A stretch of DNA of 64,000 nt from Plantago ovata (GCA_028274465.1 CM051455.1:43789129-43853128); one strand, 5' to 3'; counted from the stretch's first letter, positions 11,760-22,146 are shown. Notes: a model not told the origin generated them from the letters alone. Numbers and translations are program-made.

Positions 11760-14380
11760 TTACTGGGGATGAGAGGGATCGCCGCTGTTTGCTGTGTCAT
11801 CAACGTTATCCTTCGTACCAAAGAAGTTGTCCACCGAACGGATCACAGAAGAAAGATTCCGGTGGGAATAGCTATTCACGTCAATTCCAGCAGAGACAAG
11901 GCAGTCATTGCCAACCTCGCACAGAGACCCAACAAAGGAGGGGATCGGAGGAGAAGAAGCCTCGGCCTCTTCGGGATGAGCAACGGGAAAGAATTCCTCA
12001 TTCATCAACGCCGCGAAGTAAGCGTCAGCATCACCCTCGTCCTCGGCGGGAGGATCCTCGAAGTTTTTGTCTTTACTCAGATCAAGATCCACTACCTCAT
12101 CGAAATCTCCTGCCAACTTGCCTCTCTTCCTCAGCTGACCGACCACCTCATCTCGAGTCTCCACCATCTTTCCGGCATCCTTCTTCGAAAGCAAGTATAG
12201 GAAGGCCTGAGACTTGAGAAAGTCTTGGACTGCGTTCACCCTCGAAAATTTCCCGGACCGCACTACCTCTTCCCGAGTCCTCCTGAGCGCCGCCTCGAAT
12301 CCATTCCTTTCCTTGGTAAGTTGCGCCACCTGCGCCTCCAAGGAAGCCTTCTTCTCTTCGATCGAGGCCATCTCAAGCTGAACCTTCCCATTCTGATCTT
12401 GAAGCTCTCCTACCTGCTTCGATAGACGCACGACTTCTTCAACTTTCCTCCGGTAGGCACCTTCCGCCCGAGATCGCGCTTTCCTCTTGTCCTCCAACTT
12501 GGCCTCGAACTTAGTAGTCAAATTCTTCTTCCGATCCAACCGGCTCGATATGTTCTTCGAGACGGTAATCAACTAAGAAAGGAAAACAATCAGCTACAAA
12601 GGCAGAAAACTCCTTTCGATAAAATCAAAGTCGAAAAACAAGAAAAATCACCTGCAGCTGGAGGAGCGCTTCTTTAGCCCGGATCTCAGGGTCGGAGAGA
12701 CGATCCAGCTCGGTCTGATCGGCCCTCGAGGCCATCATCTCCCTCCACCCAAGGGCCGTGCTAACGTCACCCTTCAAGAAAGACACATCTCGGCCTCCTC
12801 CGACTGCTTGGCCAAGTTCGGCAGCAGAAGGAACTCGAAGGTGTGCCGACCGAGGAGAGGACTCAGGGATTTCCACCACTACGGTCTTCTGCTTTTTCCC
12901 CCGATTGTCGGAGGTAGACGGTTGAGCTTGGGAGCGGGAACGCTTCGAAGTATCCCCCGCTGGCGTCGACTCTTCGACGGGTCCCCCAGACTCCTCTACC
13001 CTTTCAGTTCCCCGGCCTCCAGCAGACCCCACATTTCCGGTTTCGAGGACAGGAGCCACCGAGCCTCCCGCGACAGACGGGGGCTCGAGGTCAGGAGCAA
13101 AGTTCGGCGGGACAACCTCCGCGACATTCACCGGCTGAGGCTCGGTGTACTTGCTAACTTGAGACTTCTTAAGCTCCAGTTGAAGAGCCCGGCGCTCGAG
13201 GAATCGAGAAGACATCCTTATCCAATAACCTGCGAAGAGAAGAGATACGAAGTTAGAACATCTGATAAGGCTCGAAAGTCACAAGATCGAAATACACTCA
13301 AAACGTGAAAATTTTTTACGTACCCAAGTCTCAGATCCCCCTCATCTCTGGTTCCGAGCTCGAAGAAACTCCCGCTAGGAATAAGATCGGCTCAACCAGA
13401 AGACAATAGGGGTTGATCCGATCCTCAGGAGCCACATGCTTATATTGATTGGGCCAACCCGCCCTGTCCGACTCCTTTATTTCAGGCACATTCCTACCCC
13501 GACGCCACAATCGGGGGGTCGGAACGACTCCCGGAGTCCCATCCTTGTTCGGGGGGAGCCTCACATAAATATACCGTCGTTTATAACCGGCACCATGAGA
13601 CAATTGGAACCGAGAGAAGATTTTGAACCCCTTTATCGGAGAAAAGTAGTAGAACCCACCACCATCGGAGCTCTCGACTATTTTGAAGAAGTGGAGAAAG
13701 TTCGAAGCGGTGAACTTTCGACCCACAGATTGAACCCACACCCCGAAGCCGATAAGGCAACCCATGGCATTGGGTAAAAGCTGAGTGGGGCAAAGACCAA
13801 GTAAACGGAGGACCTTAGCCACGTCGGGCGAAATAGGCAATCGGAAGCCGTACTCAAAGTGCAGGAAATTAAGACACAAACAGTCATCAGGAGGATTGTA
13901 CATCTTATCCTCCGAATTCGGGATAAGTATCTCGTACGAGTCAGGAATCCCATACCGGTCGTACAAAGCCTCGGCCTCCCGTGTTTTCACCGTGCTGCTT
14001 TCGGTGGAGAGCCGCTGGTCAGCATTTGTTTCAGTCGGAACAGGCGTAGGCTCCGGTTCCATCGAAGATGCGTTAGCACGCGGAACACTTGAGGGCCCCA
14101 CCCCCCGAACACTTGAAGGCCCACCTAAGCCATCTGATTGAGTACTCTCACTACTGCTAGGGGTGCGAATACGAGCGCGAGCCATCTTTAAAAGAAAAGG
14201 GCGAGATTCCGGCCTACGACCTCGAAAAACCTGGTTCGAAGTTAAAAATTGGCTCGAATCAGAGAGGTCAATGGGCTCAGGATCCCTACCTAAAGAAGGC
14301 CTATCTACACTGAATGAGGTGGATCTAGCAGGTCTCGAAGAACCACCGGCACCGGGTTGGTCATCGATTCGTTTCGACAT
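11760..14380 (-). mobile_element. Antisense extra ORF block of the Ty3/Gypsy element
   Basis: Three minus-strand open frames (about 13331-14380, 12625-13215 and 11760-12572) lie between integrase and the 3' LTR and read away from the 3' LTR. The first carries a segment with ALYDRYGIPDSYEILIPN, LNFLHFEYGFRLPISP, VLRLLGLCPTQLLPNA and VGRKFTASNFLHFF. I recognise this as the family annotated as putative gypsy-type transposase (Transposase_28). The third is rich in Lys/Glu/Arg and looks like a long coiled coil (EEKKASLEAQVAQLTKERN). The frames could be exons of one antisense transcript or separate ORFs. Extra antisense ORFs of unknown role are documented for Tat elements. Confidence 0.75.
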
Positions 14381-14952
14381 CTCCCAAATTCTACATGGAG
14401 GAAAGAATCAGAAGAAACCCCAACCCGGAACCCATAGTAAAATGGTGAAAAAGCCTATAAGCTAGTAGGAAAAAGAAGTCGGGAAACAAACCACCGCCGC
14501 CGGAGCAAAACCGACGACAAAAGTAAAGACTATAATTGAGCATGCATGAAACAAAAAACCAAAAGAAAAAGAGGAGCATACCTGGAGTTCCGAAAGACGA
14601 TCAATCAGCGCGCCGGGGAAAAACCGGTGGAAGAGACTTCAGGCGAAAAGACGGCAAGGAATTAGAGTGGAGAAAGAACAAGTAAAAGCGTAGGAGTAAA
14701 ATGAAGGAAAGAAAAGGAAATGTTAGTTTTACCACTCTCATTTATTCACCTCATCATTACGCACGAGAATCAAAGCAACGGGCCCACACGTCCACTCAAA
14801 ATCCCCCCACGTGGGAAGAAACCTAACCGGCGCCCGGGCAAATTGACGGAAATGCCCCCAACAGTTAAAATTCAAAAATTTGGAGAGATCCCGCCAAAAA
14901 CGGCCTCGGAAAGTCCTTATAACTTTCGATAGACGATCCAATCTCGTCTTCC

Positions 14953-14966
14953 GAAAGTTGGGGGAC
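14953..14966 (+). other. Polypurine tract before the 3' LTR
   Basis: A G-rich run (GAAAGTTGGGGGA) lies just ahead of the 3' LTR start at 14970, as expected for plus-strand priming in LTR elements. It is interrupted by two T. Confidence 0.6.
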
Positions 14967-14969
14967 TTA

Positions 14970-15455
14970 TGATAGGGAGGAAATATGACATCTGGGTCAC
15001 GCTCGAAGTCCTTCTCCTTCGATGCCTCTGCTCCTCGAAAGTCTTGTGACACTTGCCGTTTTAGCGATATCCGCCGTCTTGAGACCCAAGCTCGAAAGAT
15101 ACCTTCCCCCTCGAAGGGGACCAATAGTACTACCTAGTACTGACACGCCTAGTGCTGTCGCTGTCCTCCAGCTCCCCATGCAGTCCCAACGGGTCCCGCG
15201 TCTTGTATCCTATCTATATGCGTATTTATTGCATTCACAAACACACTGGAATTATACACATGCACCCATGCTGCCCATTTTTCCTCTCACGTTAATTCGG
15301 CACCGATCTGACTAAGGCAGATCGGACCTACTCCCTCTAACCCCTTACCTTCCATTCAGGTCGAGACTCGGACTCCCTCAAGTTTAACTCTGCCCATCCA
15401 CTTCCATGGGACGAGAGATGATGTTCTAAGACCCATCCGGTTTCCACCCGCATCA
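14970..15455 (+). repeat. 3' LTR of the Ty3/Gypsy element
   Basis: Same length and ends as the 5' LTR. It is followed immediately by the ATTAC target duplication at 15456-15460. Confidence 0.95.
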
Positions 15456-15460
15456 ATTAC

Positions 15461-16459
15461 CATTATATTAGGATCAACTATCAACGTATATATAAGGATC
15501 ATAAGATTTCACTTCTGTTTAGCGACTTGTTGTACGTCTATCATCATTTTGCGAAAGTTAAAAAATAAAAATAATCACGCGTTTTTTTTTTAAAATGCTA
15601 CAAAGTTGAAGTCGGAGTAATCCTTACTTTTTTGTTATATATATACACGAGCAAATTAAAAGCTTTTCTTTTCTTCTAAATTTGTCGCAAACTAACAAAT
15701 TAAACACGTACAATACAAAACTGATCATCATGGACATTAATTTACACTTACGTATATTAAATTAAACGGTTGACGTAAATTAGCGTCAAGAATAGGAGTA
15801 CATTTGTGAGGAGGGGTCGCAATGGTTTGAATAAATTAAATTTCGAGCATCAACACTCAACACATAAGTACTAGATACATGGGGAATGGGACATTTCCAT
15901 AATTCAACAGGGGCCATCAAATTTAAATATGGGAATGGGACGATTCATAAAGCACGATCTTTCCTAAATTAGTAAGATAATTATGTTTGTCAACTTACAA
16001 AACTAGTACAATCCTTAACATAACCCTTTGTCTATAGTATACTGTTGTAGAATCCTATACGCTTTTGAGTGAGTTTTGAGTTATAATTTTCAGTCCTGTG
16101 TTGGTCAAGAGGTTGAGAAAGGGTTTATTGTACATAATTAATAAAAAATTACTGATTAAAAACGAAACTATAAATATTTTTTTTATTCATAACATGCAAC
16201 AATTGGCATCTCTTCTTTCATTCTTCTTTAAAACGGGGCATCTCTTCCTTCAGCCTTGAATGAATGGTTTTGGACTTTGGTTCATGGAGTAATTTTTTTG
16301 ACCTTCTTTTGTTTTTAAAACAAATAATTAGACCCTCTGATGCTATAACAAATACATGAGAGAAAATGTACATCTTCCAATTGTTCCATTGAGGATTGGA
16401 CTCCATATCCCTTCCAATGGCCCCAAAATTGGAAATTTCACCCATTTTCAACCTTATGT
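15461..16459. other. Intergenic stretch, no gene seen
   Basis: AT-rich, with no exon-like pattern. It is the right flank of the Gypsy insertion. Confidence 0.6.
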
Positions 16460-18012
16460 ATGCTTAAAATTAAAATTAGCTATCATACTAAATAACTATT
16501 GTGACCGAGAATAGCGAAAAAAGTCTTCCCTCTACAATTTTTCTCTCTTCAACCCCAGCTGCACTTCAACTCACTGCCTCTATAATTTCTCATCTTCTGC
16601 TCCGATCTGGTCTTAAGTAACACCAGATTGGAGCAGACCTGCTTCCTTTTCTTTTCTTGCATTAAGTTTCTTTCTCTTTTATTGTTTTAGATCCATTTTC
16701 CTTTCACTTTCTTTTTAATCCTTTCAACCTCGTTTCTTCTCCTCCATCCCATCACCACCGTCTTCCGATGAAGTTGTAGCACTGTACTGGAGGGTCCTCC
16801 TTTTGCGGCAATGTTGGTTTTCTCGCTCTGTTGAGCGTCTCGGGTTTCTTGATCGCGCCGCTCCTCACCAACGTAAGGTCTAAGCCCAACTCCGATTGTT
16901 ACCCGTTCGTGAAGTCGCGGAGGTGTAGGTTGGCAGTGGTACCTAGAAGGCTATGAGCGTAAAATCATCCATGGTGAGTTTTAGGATACTCACTTCGAGT
17001 GTTTTAATCGAAGGTGATTGGTTATACTGCCATAGTTGAATTTTTTTGAGCTAGTTAGGGGGTTTCAGTTCCGTAGAGAGGTTCTGGTTCTGGTTGTTGT
17101 TACAGCCTGTCAGTCTTGCGCTTGTTCTAGAGCGTTGCTTGTCAGGAGTCACTACAAGAAAACAGCCAAATAGAGACGGATGAATAGCGACGGATCGGTA
17201 ATTTTAGCGACGGATACAAATCTGACTGGTATTTAGTGACGGATGGGTTTATCCGTCGCTAAATTTGCGACGGATGAGTTTATCCGTCGCAAATTTAGAG
17301 ACGGATAAATCCATCCGTCTCTATGTCCTCTTGACTCTGAATTAAAAAATTAAAAAAAAAACGATATTTCTAGATTAGCGACGGATGAGTTCCATCCGTC
17401 GCTAAGTAAAAAAAATTAATAAAAATAAATACAAAGACCCAGATCGGGTCTTCTTCCCCACTCCCCCAAATCAATTAAATCCTTTACCTCTTTCACCACC
17501 ATCGCCTCCACCAGCGGGCGCCGCCTTTGCCGCCAGTAAGTCTACTTCTCTCTTCTGAGCTCTCTTCTATCTCTCTCTTCTTTGTCTCTTCGTCACTCTC
17601 TCATCTTCTATCATTCTTCCCCCAGATGATCTGTTGTTTCCATTCCGCTGCTCATCCTCTCTACTCCGATCTATCTTGTTAATCCTCCGTTCAAAGGTAA
17701 AGTTTCGATTTACTCTTCGTATTGTTTGAATTCTGGATAGTTTTACTCTTATATTTTGAATCTGGCCCAAACCCTTGAACCCTAGCTCGAGTTTGGGACT
17801 GTGTATGGACTGTATATTAGATTTGATTAATGTTATATTTATTGTTATTGAATTGCAGTTGATTTTTCTAACCCTAAAATTTGGGTTCTTAAATTTTTTG
17901 TAAAATGTATATCAAGTAGCTTCAATTTCTAAACTATGGTGTTGTCATTTTAGTCTGGTAATGTTAATTATCTTCAATATTTTTAGTGTCTTTTTGGGTT
18001 TATTGTTTATCA

Positions 18013-18286
18013 AATTCTCATAAACATGTTTTTGATCCTTTTGTTGGTACTGGAAGCATTCTGATTGGGGCTGCTCATTTTGGAGCAATGGCAATGGTTA
18101 GTGATTTGTTGTTTATGAGGAACCAATTCCTTGTTGTGTTCTATCAGTTCCAGTTTACTCGAGTAGTACATGTTATATTGTTTTTCTCTGACTTTGATAA
18201 GAATAATTCATGGTGCAGATATTGATATACGGGTAGTGTGTGATGGTCGTTGCCCTGATTGTAATGTCTGGAGTATTTTTAAGCAG
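18013..18286 (+). pseudogene. Captured fragment of TRM11-like tRNA guanine-N2 methyltransferase
   Basis: One piece (to 18096) reads VFDPFVGTGSILIGAAHFGA, the S-adenosylmethionine-binding motif I of TRM11/TRMT11 (DPFVGTGSIL). A second piece (about 18212-18286) reads GADIDIRVVCDGRCPDCNVW then SIFKQ, the segment that directly follows in that family. A GT donor follows each piece (GTTAGT at 18097, GTATTT at 18287), so the copy came from genomic DNA with introns. The junction between the pieces does not splice cleanly in frame from what I see. Family members form N2-methylguanosine at position 10 of tRNA. This copy lacks most of the protein and should not be functional. Confidence 0.75.
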
Positions 18287-19076
18287 GTATTTTGGGCTTC
18301 TCCCTTTCAAGCTCTCTGAAAGTTTTAATTCTACGGAAGTTCAAATGTTTAGTTTCATGGACAAGAGATAAAGTGAAAATTGCTGCCTGTTTATATCGAT
18401 ACTTGAGAAATTTGATAAGAATTCATTCGGAATGTGATACTTATATACCTTTTATAGCACAAACACTATCAGTAACTCACTTGCTATTCTGTCGGTGTAT
18501 TGTTACTACTTTTGAGACATAAAACTTGTAGAGATTGGCCATCGTTTAAATAAATATTCCATTTGTGTGACATGCTTTATGAGAGGTTTTTCTTTTTTTG
18601 TAACGGTAACAACTTGTTATTTCCAGATTCCCGTGGCATTGCTTATTTTTCAGTTGCACAAGGAAGGGGATGGGAATCCAGGACTATTAAGATTCCCATG
18701 GCATTGTTTATTTTCCATGTGGTACGTGCTGTTTTTCATTGAATTTGTGTAATAAACTCCATGAATTGAAACACTTCTTCATGCACATGAGGTAAAAATG
18801 ATGTGCATTTGATATAAATATGGTACTGATAGCATTAAGTTTCAATGTCCTTTTCCTTAAATTATGTTTTAAAACTGTAGTATTGACTGCTGCAATGTTA
18901 GAATTTGCATGATCTTGGTGTTAGTGGCATATTAAGTATGATAATTTTTGTTACGCTTCTCGATCTCTACGACTTTAATTATGTGCCCAGTTCTATTTGT
19001 TCTTAGGTGATTGTTTCAGTACCTTAAGTTGAAACAGAGAGTCTTAGGTGATTTGTTCTTAGGTGATTGTTCTTAT

Positions 19077-19143
19077 GGACGTTTGGTGTAGTGGTATGAT
19101 TCTCGCTATGCGAGAAGTCGCGAGTTCGATTCTCGCAACACTA
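19077..19143 (+). pseudogene. Decayed tRNA-Pro inside the CACTA element
   Basis: The D-arm region TTTGGTGTAGTGGTATGATT and the T-arm GCGAGTTCGATTCTCGC match plant tRNA-Pro, including box A- and B-like promoter elements. The anticodon loop has lost bases (TCTCGCTATGCGAGA where a full loop with TGG is expected), and the acceptor stem no longer pairs well. It cannot decode proline. It may be a captured gene or a SINE-like tRNA head. Confidence 0.7.
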
Positions 19144-19744
19144 TTATTGCATTAAAAAAATTATATTTTAATATTTTTTTATATTGTAGTTGAATTAAAG
19201 AAATTTAAAGAAATATAATTTTAAAAAAAATCAGATTTAGAGACAGATGAGCTTATCCGTCTCTAAATTTAGAGACGGATGAGCTTATCCGTCTCTAAAT
19301 TGGTCAAAGCTAATTTAGCGACGGATGAGCTAATCCGTCGCTATATTTAGAGACGGATTAGCCCGATCCATCGCTTTTTGGATTAGCGACGCCACTTTTC
19401 GCGACGGGGCATCCGTCGCTAAACCCAAATAGCGACAGATCGCACCCTTTTAGCGACGGATGCGATCCGTCACTAAAAGTTGTTTTCTTGTAGTGAGTTG
19501 GCTGCTATGTTTATTGTTTGGGTGTTGGAATGTGCTATTGAGTGGTAATGGTTGTGGTTGGGGTTTGGTGTTTCTCTCTTTGGTTGTTTGGTTCGTTTTA
19601 GTTTTTAGTGCTCTCTGGTTCCATTGATCGTTGGTTTTAGTTCACTGGAGAGTTTAATACTCAAAGTGTTAACGGTGGGTGTGAAGATGCTAGTTCAACT
19701 GATGACTGAAAGTCGAAATAGTTTCAGGATAATTACGGCGATCT

Positions 19745-20200
19745 CAGGTTCTGAAGGTTCAGGTTTAGGAGTTTCAAGAGGTTCATGTTCAATTGATTCA
19801 GGAGGTTCATGAGTCTCGGGTTTAGGTTTAGGGGGCTCAGGTTCAGGAGGTTTCCTTGCCACTAAAGAGGACAGTACCATGCATCAGGTTCGGGAGGTTC
19901 AGGTTTAGGACGTTTAAATGGTATAGACTTAAGAGGTTCATATTTAAAAGTTTCAGGTTCAAGGGGTTCAGGTTTCAAGAGGTGCAAGAGATTCTAAAGG
20001 TTCAGATTCTATGTTTTCGAAAACGGGTTCGACCGGCTAGTTCGACCGTGAATCGGAGGGTGGGCGCCTCAAAAGTATCCCGGTCTAATCCAATCCGACC
20101 CCGTTCTGACCTTTGGGGGGGGGGGGTGTCCGACTCGGCTTCCAATTTCCGATTTCAAAACATACTTCAGATTCAATGAGTTCAGGTTTCAAGAGGTTCC
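19745..20200. repeat. Degenerate GGTTCA/GGTTTA-rich array
   Basis: The plus strand is dominated by variants of GAGGTTCA and GGTTTAGG in imperfect tandem, interrupted near 20020-20150 by a more GC-rich patch with a 12-13 base G run. Read in minus, part of it encodes a Pro/Glu/Lys-rich string (PEPEPPKPKPETHEPPES), which is a product of the repeat rather than clear evidence of a gene. Confidence 0.6.
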
Positions 20201-20466
20201 TGTTGTTGATTTAGGTGTTGGGTGTTCGTTTCGAGCATTACTTATGCTCGTTTTGTTTTAGTTAATAATAAAAATATGGTTGTTGTTTAAAAAAATGCTT
20301 AAAATTAGCTATTAAGGGCGAAAAAATTGGTATAGGAGTAGTACTGTAGCTGCAGTAGGATACTTTTTTTTATTTTTTATTTATTTATTTTACACAACAA
20401 ATATTATAACTACTCCTATACAAACATGTTGTACCACCTTACACCTCCACATCTAAACCACTTTAT

Positions 20467-20910
20467 TGTTGGAGAATTAATATAAATGACAGATTCCGTT
20501 TCTCCTCAACGGTTCGAGCTCTTGGAGAGTTAAAATTCTATCATGGTATAAAAGCCATCCCACATCCCATATCGCTTGAGAGATGGTCTTAAAATTAAAT
20601 CAACATATAAGATTGGATAACATTCACCCCTTACAAACACTTTTAAAGGAGATGTGATGACTCAATTCTAATATGGTATCAGAGCAGGCACACGTCGATG
20701 ATGGTTGTTTGCCCATGTTGGGTTTGAGCCGATGTATATTCCGGCATTTATTTTCCATGTTTTAGACCTGATGTTCATACCGGACTACACGTGAGGGGGC
20801 GTGTTAAACTCTATCCCAGATCGCTTGAGAGGTCCTGAAATCAACATATACGATTGGATAACCTTCACCCCTTGCAATACCTAGCTAGCCTTTATGATGA
20901 CCAATTCTAA
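20467..20910 (+). mobile_element. TRIM-like miniature LTR element, old
   Basis: Two related segments, about 20550-20671 and 20802-20910, share ATCGCTTGAGAG, CAACATATA(A/C)GATTGGATAA and TTCACCCCTT. The first is followed by TGGTATCAGAGC (20674-20685), the primer-binding site complementary to initiator tRNA-Met. The second begins TGTTAA after a purine tract GTGAGGGGGCG. Only about 130 bp lies between them and there is no coding region. This fits a terminal-repeat retrotransposon in miniature. The LTR-like segments are clearly diverged, so it is old and degraded, and its outer left boundary is uncertain. Confidence 0.6.
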
Positions 20911-21930
20911 TACTTATGTCTTCGTCAGGGATGGAATCATGTACCTCTACCTCTCCTTCACCACTCCAGCTCCCTTCCACCGCACCAACTTATAATAATT
21001 CTCGTAGGAGTAGGATAGTTACATATGCAGTTTCAAACAAATAAAAATAGTTAACTATTGAGGGCTCATATTATTACTGAAGTATATTTAGCGGATTCAC
21101 TATGCCGTTTTTGTGTATTCGGGGAAAAAAAAAATTCAGATTTTTTTTCTTTCTTTTGGGCCCCTGAAACTCAAGCAGACAGTTTTCCATGGATTATAGT
21201 CCATTTTTCAAAACAAATTTGATGCCGGATTTAAGCACATGCACATAGGAAGAAATTGTACTGTCTTTCATGTGATTCCGACCCATGTTACTTTTGCGTG
21301 GCACCCTGAAGTAAAAAATTTCACATGATTCTTAAATTTACTGGTGATTAAAATTAAATATCGAGATCTCAGAATGACAACTGCCTATGTCTAAGTGTGC
21401 TCAATAAACCCGCACGCAGCGTCGTTCTTGAATGGTTGCATTCACATACTCTAGCTACCAATGTAATTTGAATTGCCATACTGTCCTAACGCTTATTTTA
21501 GGGGTTCGAACATTAAACAACAACAAAGATGAGAAAAGAAACACCAATTAGAGAGAAACTGAAAAATGGAAAATGAAAATAAAAAATAAAAATTTAGGGG
21601 TGATGATGATGATTCCAAGTAAAGAAAGCGCTTGTGGAGTTGCCTTAGATATTCTCAAGTCCCTGTTGTTGCGATCGTGCAATCAATAATTAATGCTAGC
21701 CTAGCTACTTTGGAAAACTTATTAGACGAGTTTGCATGGGCAAATATACACGGCAATACCTTGTTACTTATTGTGAGCAACCATCCAAAAAATCCACCAA
21801 ATTTTTTAGTAATTTCTTTTTATTTTTTTCTTGGCTGAAGAGAGTAATGAGTAGTGGAGCTATTAAAGATTAGCCACTCCGAGACTCCATTGTTTTTAAC
21901 TCCATTTCTCACCCCCCATATTAACCCCTT
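20911..21930. other. Intergenic stretch, no gene seen
   Basis: AT-rich; the 3' part is likely the promoter region of the MIR164 locus. No coding signal. Confidence 0.55.
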
Positions 21931-21937
21931 GCCCCCC

Positions 21938-21945
21938 TATAAATA
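21938..21945 (+). promoter_or_regulatory. Probable TATA box of MIR164
   Basis: TATAAATA in a C-rich context (CCCCCCTATAAATAC) lies about 92 bp before the base of the MIR164 hairpin. A Pol II start about 30 bp downstream would place the hairpin near the 5' end of the primary transcript. Confidence 0.6.
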
Positions 21946-22029
21946 CATGACCCTTTCACTTGCATTTCACCATCTCCAAAATGATCACTTACTTGTAAAG
22001 AAAGAACAACACATCTTATACATGAAGAG

Positions 22030-22146
22030 TTCGAGTAAGTGGCTCTCGTTGGAGAAGCAGGGCACGTGCAAATTCGTTCTCGACTACGAATGCAGTTCGT
22101 TTGCACGTGCTCCCCTTCTCCAACACGAGTTCCTCACTCTCTTCGA
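22030..22146 (+). ncRNA. MIR164: MIR164 precursor hairpin
   Basis: The 21-nt block at 22050-22070 is the conserved plant miR164 sequence (beginning TGGAGAAGCAGGGCACGTGC). The 3' arm at 22104-22124 (CACGTGCTCCCCTTCTCCAA...) is the classic miR164 star. The arms pair almost throughout, with extra stem below (GAGTAAGTGG with its counterpart near CCTCACTCTC) and a loop of about 30 nt. In plants miR164 guides cleavage of NAC-domain mRNAs of the NAM/CUC and NAC1 type, which sets organ boundaries and affects lateral roots and ageing. The hairpin looks intact, with a TATA box upstream. Short ORFs across it are incidental. Confidence 0.97.

Larger units (their letters stand above)
4106..15455 (+). mobile_element. 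Ty3/Gypsy LTR retrotransposon, Tat lineage, very young
   Basis: The element is 11,350 bp. It has 486-bp LTRs at 4106-4591 and 14970-15455 and a 5-bp target duplication ATTAC at 4101-4105 and 15456-15460. A primer-binding site follows the 5' LTR and a purine tract precedes the 3' LTR. On the plus strand the parts follow in the order gag, protease, reverse transcriptase, two RNase H domains, integrase. A minus-strand ORF block lies between integrase and the 3' LTR. The second, archaeal-type RNase H and the antisense extra ORFs are known hallmarks of the plant Tat lineage (Tat/Retand/Ogre group). The LTRs differ at 2 of 486 sites by eye, about 0.4%, which gives roughly 0.1-0.2 million years at commonly used plant rates. 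The sense coding region is broken, with about four or five interruptions, so it is not autonomous as it stands. Its codon use and GC content are clearly higher than the surroundings. Confidence 0.95.
17150..19495 (+). mobile_element. Non-autonomous CACTA (En/Spm) transposon carrying host sequence
   Basis: The ends are CACTACAAGAAAACA on the left and its inverted copy (TGTTTTCTTGTAGTG) on the right. A 3-bp target duplication AGT lies at 17147-17149 and 19496-19498. Both subterminal regions (about 17165-17405 and 19235-19475) are packed with direct and inverted copies of AGCGACGGAT and AGAGACGGAT, the typical transposase-binding arrays. There is no transposase ORF. The interior holds a CT-rich leader-like region, a fragment resembling TRM11-type tRNA methyltransferase with an intron-like gap, and a decayed tRNA-Pro. 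It is therefore a gene-capturing (Pack-type) CACTA element, inserted into the retroposon-like sequence around it. Confidence 0.93.
16460..20312 (+). mobile_element. Retroposon-like insert split by a CACTA element
   Basis: ATGCTTAAAATTA is found at 16460-16472 and again at 20295-20307. Both copies are followed by AGCTAT, although the first has about six extra bases (an ATTAAA-like slippage). The right copy is preceded by a short run of A. This resembles the long target duplication and A-tail of a LINE-mediated insertion. Without the CACTA element (17150-19495) the insert would be about 1.5 kb. It holds pyrimidine-rich and GC-richer DNA at the left and a GGTTCA-rich region at the right, with no long ORF or recognisable protein. 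It could be a LINE derivative or a processed non-coding transcript. The boundary call is moderate. Confidence 0.45.

Noticed and set aside
18292-18522. 76-codon frame inside the CACTA element
   Set aside because: It lies where an intron of the captured TRM11-like gene is expected and shows no similarity to that protein.
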